Shown here: positions 56,158 to 64,000 of the stretch, in pieces
Layout of the letters: each line of letters opens with the position of its first letter
Numbering within the stretch: the first letter of the stretch is position 1
NCBI GenBank assembly: GCA_021495925.1
Contig: JAKEKT010000010.1
Coordinates: forward strand, 434,001 to 498,000
Direction: 5' to 3'
From: Diplodia intermedia
Taxonomy: Eukaryota > Ascomycota > Dothideomycetes > Botryosphaeriales > Botryosphaeriaceae
DNA length: 64,000 nucleotides
Notes under the pieces: generated by a model
Seen by the model: the letters and a program-made list of their open reading frames with translations, nothing else
Told to the model about the DNA's origin: nothing
Database searches by the model: none
Translations under genes and position numbers: made by a program

Positions 56158-57420
56158 AATCCTGTGGTACCCGTTACCTAATACCACTTCTCGGTGGCTG
56201 CCTCTTTTTTCATCTTTTTTGCCCTTTTTCCCTCTGCTCTTGTCCCTTGTTCTCTTTGGCCACGAAGTTTACGATGTGATTCCCTTGTTCTTCCGTCTCT
56301 TCTCCCCGTCGTCCGAGAATCGAGACGGTCGTTTTCGTTGCGCGCAGCAGTTCTCGTCTGTTGGGTCTGTGGGCTTCAGCTCAGTTAACGGGTTTTCGGC
56401 CGCGGTTTGTTGTTGTATTCCGTATAGACTGGGGTGGTGTTATGTAGGAGCGCGCGTCGCAGATGGGACTTTTTTGACTTTTCGATTTGTTGTACGCGGA
56501 TTGCGGTTGTCGATGTTGTCGTCCGTTGTAGCTTTTCGCGGGTCGTTCCACTTGAGAGGATGGCGAGATTTTGACGCAAATCAAGAGAGATTGATATCCA
56601 TGCTTGGCAGATGAGATGTTAGAAGTGCTTGCGCGTGAAACAATCCGGATCCCCCTCTTGACCCAAACGACAGCAGCGAGGACGAGAAGGTGAGTAGAGA
56701 CGAGCAGCACGTCGAGCGCCATGATCATCCCGACAATTCTTCATCACGCACATCCTTCCAAGCCAGCACAGTTCATGATCCATTGGGACCAATCGTCCTA
56801 GCTGGGGGAAAAGGGCACGCATGCGAGAGGAGTGATTGTTTTTTTCAGAGTCCCGCTTGCGTGTGCCCCATCTCTTTCTTCTTATCGCACAGTTGCGGCG
56901 TGGACAAAGAAGGAAGCTCTGGCGCCGATGATTGGATAGTTTGTGGGTGAGCAATAATGGCGAAAGTGGGAGTCGTCCCATGCGGTTGCGCGATCCTGTC
57001 CGAACAAGGGAAGAGGAAGACAGATAAACCCTTCCAGGCAACCAGTACTAGTCAGCTGGTGGGGGTGACATTCATCCGTTCATTGACTTTCGGCATCTTC
57101 GGCATCGGATGAATAGGCAGGCAGTCATCAGTCTGTCCGATGGAGATCCGATGACGACGGTAGTCGTTTCCGTCTCGCTCGACGTCCTGGGTGCGTTGCG
57201 TTATCTTATCGCCCTTGGCAATCCTTTACTCTTTCTTTTCTTTCTTTCCCTTTCGCGACGAGAGCCGTGGGTGGCGCCAGATGTCGTCACCGTCGGTAAC
57301 AATCTGTTCTGTTGCCTCCTCTTTTCCCTTTCGGTTCTTCCTCCGTAGAGCTTTCCATTCGCTCATCAACGACGATGATAAGGCGGCATGGGATTTTTTT
57401 TTTTTTGTCTGGTATGGCGA

Positions 57421-57430
57421 CGGTGGTGGT

Positions 57431-57453
<23 letters not shown>
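57421..57453. repeat. (GGT)n microsatellite
   Basis: About eleven near-perfect GGT triplets in noncoding sequence, read as poly-Val/Gly on one strand and poly-Pro on the other. It follows a short T run. Confidence 0.9.
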
Positions 57454-57461
<8 letters not shown>

Positions 57462-60049
57462 CGAGGTAGAAACGCGAAAGCGAAGCCAAGGTGTACGCGA
57501 AGGTGTCAGGGCAGTGGTGGTCTGGAAGGGTCGGAATGGTGGCAGGTGAAGGGTCCAGGTTCATTGCAGTCCGGCAGGAAGGGCAAAAGGAACAAGGAGG
57601 GAAGAGGGTGCATGCGGCTTAAATGGAAGCATTTTGCCGGATGCTCCTGAGCGGTGGCATTGGCAGCAGGGTTGCTAAGAAACAATAAGCTAAGAAAGAC
57701 GTGATCCCCACCGGTCGTTGGGCCCGGGGGTGGCCAGGGCTTGCTGTAGGTATCAGTAGGCTTTTTTGCGGACGATCAAATCAGAGACGAGGAAAGATGC
57801 GAGAGCGAGAGGAGAGAAGAGTAGCAGGGCCGGGCGGTTTTTCTTGCAGTTGGCTTCAGGCCCGGTCTCGGCCACGATGCGAGACAGGAGAGCGAGAGAG
57901 GCTTTTTTTTGGTCTTTTTAGGTCGGTGGGCGTGAGTGGCCGTGCCAGCAGAGTGCTCAGATCGCAGGGCATTTCTCTTGCTAACAGCAATGCCCGTTTG
58001 GGCCGGGCGGGTGGTGCGCCTTGGCAACTAGATAGCATGACGCCAATGAGCGCCGCCCGCCTGCAGCCCACCCCGAGGGGCCCTACATGGCGTCGCGAGG
58101 GCCCGCATGTAGCCGTCGATGCGCGGTGGTGTTTCTTTTTTTCATTCCGAGGCGCGTGTTCGTTTGCGCGGACGAGGTTCTGAGGCTCTGGCAACCAAAG
58201 CTCCTCCGTCGTGCTGCTTGCGTGCTTGCCGGTTGCGATAAGCGGCGCGCGGGGCGCGGATTCTCTTTCTCCTCCAAGCCTCGCCAATCACTCCACTGCC
58301 ACCTTCGCTGCTCGTCCGCCGTGTCCCACACCGGTGAGCGACACGCGCACGCGCACGCTCTCACACAAGCTGGCCCCGGCCCGCCGGCCATCGATCGTTC
58401 GACGCGGCTCCCGGAAGAGGCAAAATTTTGACTCGCTCGGCAGACGCGGACGCAGCGGCATCCGGAGATCCGGAGAAGGTGCGCGGTTTGATGCGGATAG
58501 AGATGACGATTATAGGGACTGCACAGGGAGCCGGCCTTGGTGGAATTGCATGGACGTAATGAAGACACCGGGCTGTTGGGTTATTAGGTAAGTGTGGCGG
58601 ATGTCATTCCTCTAGAGGCGACTGCGCGCCGTCCGTGAGAGATTATTTGACTTCAGTAATTCGGCAGCCCGCTTCGACCGGGCCATGGTCGGCTTGGCGC
58701 GCACCGCATCGTGGAACTGGTGGTGGTGGTTTCGCGGACGGCGGGGTGCTGTGCGGATTTCCGAGCACATTGGAGCAACCACCAGGACCGCGCGCTGCCA
58801 AGACGGGCTGGTGCAAAGCGTGCAATGGATCTCGTGGATGTTGGGCGCAGTACGAGGTCGCTTGGACCCTCGGCTGCGTATCTTTGACCAAGCTTACACC
58901 TCAGTCGATACCCGCCGACACCTGCCTCTGGGGGATAGCGGCCTCGGGATAGCGGCAGCAAGAGCTGGGGAACCTTTGGCACGACTTGAACATGGCGGCT
59001 GCGCCACAGGAACACCCAACGCATCGCCCGTCAGCAAATCTGCTGTCCACGCTTGCTGTCAAACCAATCGCCCTGTCCGGCACTCATCCGCAGCCTTGCC
59101 GTCGGAAGATGGAAATAGCTTCAGCCATCAGCCACCTCCTCCTTGGTTGCCAGCGCTTGCTCCCACCAGACTAGTCCAGTCGGTGGCACCCGCTTGTTCT
59201 GGTCGCCTCAGGCTCGCCAATGGCTTCTCACGACGCCGTGTTCCAGGAGTGCCTCAGATTTGTGACGCTTCTCTGACGCTTCCGGCAACAGCTTGGATCC
59301 GTGCATCTCGCCACGCCACGTCCAGACGCATCTCGAACCGACCCAAATCCCCAGGTGCAGCCCGCCCTCAAGCTTTGAGCTGACACCTGGCGCCCGTGAG
59401 CTTGTCGTGGACTTGCCCGCATTCAGCTATAACACCCCGCGCTATTCTTGGAGCCCAGGCCATTGCACAGCCAGTTCCCTCCGCATGACCCCCTGGCGGC
59501 GCCTGTTCCTACACCAACGGAACCGCAACCACTTCAAATCCTGCCCTTTTGAGTACATCCCACGTCTCGTCAGCGCTCAGCCCAGCCCCCGGCGTCAACA
59601 TTCGCTGGTCGATCAGGGCCTATCGGAGATCCAGTTAGATTCAAAGTGCCAGCCTGGCGGTGGCTGAAGGTAAGGTTTTGAGTAAGCATTGGGCCATAGT
59701 GCCGTGTCGTATGCTCGATAGCTGCAAACTTTGGAACAGGAAGCGTGCGAGCACCCTTTAGCCGTAGCGCTACACACAGCCCCTTCGTTGCCGTCCTTCC
59801 ACCTCGTATGTACAGTAGTCCAGGAATAACCATCAGAGCTGGGTAAACGGAGGTTTGCGGAAAGCATAAAGGCGCGTCCGCCGCTTGGAGTGTTTTCCCC
59901 CCAGCATCAAATCAACTACTCCTCACCAACAAGATACCCCATTTTCTTCTTTTAATCTGTTCAAAGAAAAAGACTGTTTGACACAGTTTCCGTATACCGC
60001 CCTCTAATACCAAAGAAAAACTACCTCGACTCAACCACCAACCGCCAAT

Positions 60050-60775
60050 ATGCACTTCTCCACCTACACCCTTCTGGCCCCTACGGTCTTCATCTCCCTC
60101 TCTCAGGCCAAGAACATCGACATCGTCGTCGGCAAGAACGGCCTGACCTTCGAGCCCAACAGCACAACGGCGGCCAAGGGTGACACGCTCACCTTCAAGT
60201 TCTGGCCCATGGCGCACTCGGTCGTCCAGGGTGCCTTCGACTCCCCCTGCACCCCGTCCGACACGGGCTTCAACTCCGACTTCGTCCGGACGTCGTCGGG
60301 CGCGGCCAACAGCACGTTCGTCGTCACCGTGAACAACACCGATCCCATCTGGTACTACTGCTCCCAAGGCAAGCACTGCCAGAGCGGCATGGTCGGCGTC
60401 ATCAACCCTGCGTGAGTGTTCCTTTTTCCTCTCTTCCTATCATAACACTTGCTGGGTGAAAGGACACGCGGCTAACCATGCGACTATAGTGAGAACAGCA
60501 AATCCAAGACCCTAGCGGCCTACGCCTCCGCCGCCGCCGACGTCGACGAGGCCAAGACGCCCGCAGAGATCCGCGGCGGTGTCTTCGAATCTTCGTCCTC
60601 GTCGTCCTCCGGCAGCTCCACGTCGTCCTCTGGCAGCTCCTCGTCGTCCTCTACGCCCTCCGGCTCTGCATCCACCCCTGCCTCATCGACTGGCGCTGGC
60701 GCTTCCATCGTGGGTCAAGGTGCTGCCAGCATTGCCGGCGTCGTCGCTTTGGTCGCTGGTCTCTGGGGCTTGTAG
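60050..60775 (+). CDS. GPI-anchored cupredoxin-domain protein
   Basis: Exons 60050-60411 and 60490-60775 give 215 residues in phase. A signal peptide (MHFSTYTLLAPTVFISLSQA) precedes one cupredoxin domain of about 110 residues. Its copper ligands appear complete: His in PMAHSV, Cys in IWYYCSQ, His in GKHCQ and Met in QSGMVG, the blue-copper His-Cys-His-Met set. The second exon encodes a helix-breaking Ala/Glu segment, a Ser-rich stalk of about 40 residues and a hydrophobic tail (SIAGVVALVAGLWGL) expected to direct GPI attachment. Such proteins are common at the fungal surface, and many are called extracellular serine-rich proteins. Roles in copper handling or redox are inferred rather than shown. 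The domain boundary coincides nicely with the intron. Confidence 0.88.
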
Positions 60776-61746
60776 GCGATCCTGTGACCGAAGGGGGAAG
60801 TCTGGACGACTCTGCGTGTTGGAAGGACGGGAAATGTATGGTTGGAAAGCAGGGGGTTGCGGCGTCTTGATGGCGTTATGAGGGGTGTTAGTTTTCTTCT
60901 TCACTTTTTCTGGGGGCAGTATACCTTGCTTTACTAGCCTGGTGTGTGTTGTGCATGGTAGAGTGCAGAAGAGGCTTTTGAACAGGCTCGCCGAAGTCAC
61001 GAATATGGTTCATGCCAATCATCGACAATTTGAATCACTTGTTCTGTCTTGAATTAGTGCTTGTGCACGACTTACCTTTGTAAACTTGAAACAGTATTTC
61101 CTGAGTTTTTGATTATGTTCGAGCTTTATTGCTGGGAAATGTTACTATTTCCACTTTTACCTACATGACAAGGCAAGAAGTGGGAATAATTCCGGGCTTA
61201 GGAATACTGGTGATGCCCATTTCGATGTGCTTTAGTTCTTATTGTGTGCGGTTGTGCTTGTTGGCTAACTTTTAGTAGGGGGAAGGACGGTTGTAGTTCG
61301 GGGGAGAAGAGATCTTAAATACTCCCATACCCATAGACAGGCGTACCACTGTCATAATTCGAGGCGCTTTATCACACAATGATCTTTAACGGAGACCTAT
61401 AAATAGAGATATGGATTTGTTATTACCATGAGACAAAGAATCAAGATAAAGCAGTTCGGATAAGATAAGCTGTAATGGCTTTGTTAATATAGAACCATTC
61501 AATGCCATTCATATTCCTTTTCACATCAGCATCGCATAATCTTTGCCCGATGCCTTGTTGATATCGAGCAGACAAACAGGCTGCAGCAATCCCTATCTTC
61601 CAAGGGATGTATATATAGGCTGTGCATCCCCGCCAGAGCCATGGTGTTCAGAATCCTCAACATACACCCACAAAGCTAAAAAGAAACAAGCAGAAAGTCA
61701 ACATACCCCTCCAAAGCCTAACTTTCAACATAAGCATACTTTCAAA

Positions 61747-61803
61747 ATGGCCAGCGCTGACAGTTACAAGGAGCATTCCTGGAACGTTTGCATCGTTCAG
61801 TAG
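61747..61803 (+). pseudogene. Possible truncated gene start with good promoter context
   Basis: A TATATATA box near 61611 is followed by an A/C-rich leader and an ATG in strong context (CAAAATGGCC). The frame stops after 18 codons, MASADSYKEHSWNVCIVQ. No in-phase splice extension was found in the following few hundred bases. It may be a broken gene, a very small peptide or coincidence. Confidence 0.2.
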
Positions 61804-61940
61804 ATAGTCATGGTTATCCTCGGCCAACAGTCGAAGGAATACCCAACTCTGTAGTAACCAGACGTTTTACAACATGTGTCGATTTTGAACGATACCCCTA
61901 CATCATTTGCATTCCGGTGGTTCTCCCTTCCGCTGCGACA

Positions 61941-61970
61941 GCTGTAGCGGCAACTGCTGTAGCGGCAACT
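61941..61970. repeat. 15-bp perfect tandem duplication
   Basis: Two adjacent copies of GCTGTAGCGGCAACT in noncoding sequence. Confidence 0.85.
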
Positions 61971-63478
61971 GTATACAAACCCGCTTGTGCCTGACTTTGG
62001 AAGTTACCCAAGCGCACGTACAGCGACAAGCGGCATTTGACAGAAAAGCATTTTCTTTCCCGCCTGGCGACCATCCGTATGGGAGGCATCCATACACACC
62101 ATCAGCACTACCAGAAGTCAGGCCGTGACCCATGCCGCACTTGTGAAACATGTGCACGCATACGCGAGATAGCGCGTTAAAGTAATCCCCGTTGGTCCGC
62201 GCCGCCGAAGGGAAAAATAAGCAAATGCAACCTGAGCCGACCTGGTCAGTGTTTGTCGCCTTGCTTTTCCCTTATCCCCCACTCATGCCCCGATTGGCCG
62301 CGAAATAGTCAGTGGAAAATGTCATCCTAGGAATGTGTGGCTCGGGACAGAAACGCGGCATCGGGATTGTGACACCTCGGAGGTTTCCTTTTTGATTACG
62401 ACACAGGAGGGCGACTGAGAAAGGGAGGGGGAAAAGTGTCTGATGACCCATCCAGATTTTTTTTTTCTTTGGTGTTACTGCAGGGTAGTCCTTTCCTCGT
62501 TCCGCTACTGCGGCGTTTCACTCTTCCTAAAATCGCGCTTCTGCCGAGGTCGTCTCTTTCTCCACGTGGAGGTGAATTCGGAGAGCAAAGTGGTGGGGTG
62601 GTATGTGTAGGAGAGAGAGGAAGAACGGCATGTGCCGATGAGAAACAAGGTTTCGGGTAAAAGAGAAGGAAAATAAGTACGGGAACGGTTGGGTTCGGAG
62701 ACGGAAGTGAGCGGTGAGTGGAAGGATTGAACGACGGGCGGGGGCCAGGGCAAGGCTCAGCCCGTCTACGAACCCGCCGTAAGGGTAAAGACAAACCAGC
62801 CAATGGTTGGGAGCTGACGCGGGCAGAAATCAGAGAAGGGCGGGCTTGATGGGGAAAAGCAAAGTAAACCTTCATTGCACCGGCTTTCCCAATGCCTAGG
62901 ATGGCTACAGATTCGACGCAGTATAAATCCAATCGGTCGATGTTCCAAGGCGCAAGGGATGACACAGAAAATTGCATGTCGCCAAAAGAAGAAGGAAAAT
63001 GGGGTATATCCCTACATCGGGCCAAGACAAGATGCTGAGCCGAGAAAACGAGAAAAGTTAAAAGCAAAACTCCAAATGAACGCCTTACGCTCGCTCGCTC
63101 CTTGATTCAACGCGATTCGCATTCGCACACGTCGGTCTTCGCACGCCCAAACAGGCAAATGTAAATAGTAAACAATACCGCTGCAATGTCGGTTTTGTGC
63201 CGCGAGGCATCCAATCTTTTGTGAAAAACGGGCAAAATGAAAATGAGGCCTGGCCGATCGTCTCAGTCCTGCATGGCCGACAATGCCAGGTTACGTGGGT
63301 TGGGCATAGGTCGGGAGTCTTGGGTGGTGTTGTCTCATTGGTAGGTCTTCTGTTGGGCCGCGGTGATGGGGTAATGTTGGGCCCATGTGCGAACATGCCG
63401 GAGAGCGATAGCATCAGATTCGAACATGGCGCAGGCGAGGGAGGTAAGTGCATGGCAAAAACAGTCGTCCGTCGAATC

Positions 63479-63990
63479 TCAGCGGCCGACGCGGCGGTCG
63501 AGGTGCTCGACACGGCGGCGGTAGGCCTTGACTATCTCTCCAATACGACGTATCTTGTCAAACTCGACCTGAAGCTCGTCGATCTGGCGCAGGATTTCAT
63601 GGAAGCGGGCGATTTGGGCGTCGGCGTCAGAGATGAGGTTGCCGGCGCGGTCATACTGCATGGCGGTGGCGGACTGGGTCTGCTCGGAGAGCTGCGAAGG
63701 CGAAGGCGCGCGGTCAGCGAGAGGGGTTGCTAGGTGGGTGCTGGGCCAGAACTCACATGGGACCAGCGCGACTGGATGCTATGCAGCAAACGGTCAAAGT
63801 GGGTGCTCAATGCCTGCAGGCTGGACGGGTCGAGCAGCAAACGGCCCTGGGACGAGGCCTGGCTGGCAGCGCGCGATGAGGAGCCACCATGCTGCGAGAG
63901 GGCGACCTGTTGGTGGTAGCGGAGAGTTTGGATCTCGCCCTGGGTCAGGCCGAGCTGGCTGTCGGGAATGGAGGCAGCTGGAGAGGCCAT
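63479..63990 (-). CDS. BLOC-1 subunit 2-like coiled-coil protein
   Basis: Exons 63990-63757 and 63691-63479 give 148 residues in phase. The start codon lies only ten bases from the window edge, but its methionine fits the expected N-terminus. The N-terminal half is Ser/Gln-rich. The helical core runs LLLDPSSLQALSTHFDRLLH and then LSEQTQSATAMQYDRAGNLI. It continues ISDADAQIARFHEILRQIDE and EFDKIRRIGEIVKAYRRRVE. The pattern LDP.SL..LS.HFD, QTQ.AT..QYDRAGN and RQIDELE..FDKI is what I recall for fungal BLOC1S2-domain proteins. BLOC-1 acts on endosomes in sorting and in Rab GAP recruitment. No membrane span or signal is present. The family assignment is from memory of motifs and needs a profile search. 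Confidence 0.65.
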
Positions 63991-64000
63991 TGTGCGGAGC

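Larger units (their letters stand above)
55543..60049. other. Gene-free region downstream of areA
   Basis: About 4.5 kb without a supportable gene. The first 700 bases hold three spaced copies of a motif (listed separately) and are likely areA 3' UTR or flank. A (GGT)n run lies at 57421-57453. Around 59,900-60,049 the sequence becomes C/A-rich, as expected of the leader of the cupredoxin gene. Short frames on both strands lack domains. Confidence 0.5.
60776..63478. other. Gene-poor region near the right end
   Basis: About 2.7 kb. AT-richer between 60,980 and 61,520, without recognisable features. A promoter-like start with a very short frame occurs at 61,610-61,803 (listed separately). A 15-bp tandem duplication lies at 61941-61970. 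The rest contains only short frames without domains. The rightmost part is 3' flank of the BLOC-1-like gene. Confidence 0.45.

Overview
The window comes from a filamentous ascomycete (Pezizomycotina). The genes have short GT-AG introns of about 50-200 nt (one of about 400 nt) with CTRAC-type branch sites. Intergenic spaces are large and GC-rich. The gene set is typical of that group: AreA-type GATA factor, LaeA-like methyltransferase, arg-6-type bifunctional arginine enzyme, WSC-domain secreted proteins, GPI-anchored cupredoxin and a DFG5-type GH76 mannosidase. A class-level placement (for example Dothideomycetes) cannot be settled from the sequence alone. Twenty protein-coding genes could be rebuilt exon by exon with intact reading phase or a single clean frame. 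A few further weak candidates are listed with low confidence. I saw no tRNA, rRNA, CRISPR array or intact transposon.

Left part (1-15 kb): a LaeA-like methyltransferase (+), a 1,080-residue secreted alpha/beta hydrolase fused to four WSC and two PAN/apple-like modules (-), a CalB-type secreted lipase (+), an FMN-dependent lactate 2-monooxygenase-like enzyme (+) and an abundant-looking secreted Ser/Thr-rich protein (+). This stretch has an extracellular and lifestyle flavour. Next (15-24 kb) comes a minus-strand run of nuclear and housekeeping genes: SAGA deubiquitinase subunit Sgf11, Smc5, the nascent-polypeptide-associated complex beta subunit (Egd1/BTF3) and a small membrane protein. The Egd1 gene appears to carry a one-nucleotide exon.

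Middle (24-46 kb): a small Cys-containing protein, then about 5 kb of gene-free DNA. Inside that lies roughly 1.4 kb with no open frame of 60 codons or more in any frame, resembling a RIP-decayed element. After it come a small unknown protein, a sedoheptulose-1,7-bisphosphatase (Shb17) orthologue, a His-tract protein, the GH76 DFG5/DCW1-type GPI mannosidase, the v-SNARE synaptobrevin (Snc1), the mitochondrial acetylglutamate kinase / acetylglutamyl-phosphate reductase polyprotein, and a divergent pair made of a small single-span membrane protein and the DASH kinetochore subunit Hsk3.

Right part (46-64 kb): areA, the global nitrogen regulator, sits behind about 6.4 kb of gene-free upstream DNA and in front of about 4.5 kb of gene-free downstream DNA. 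The 3' flank contains three spaced copies of a 20-23 bp motif. The window closes with a GPI-anchored cupredoxin and a BLOC-1 subunit-2-like coiled-coil protein. Genes are individually transcribed. Functional links are loose: secretion and cell wall (SNARE, DFG5, WSC and cupredoxin proteins) and nitrogen metabolism (AreA, arginine synthesis).
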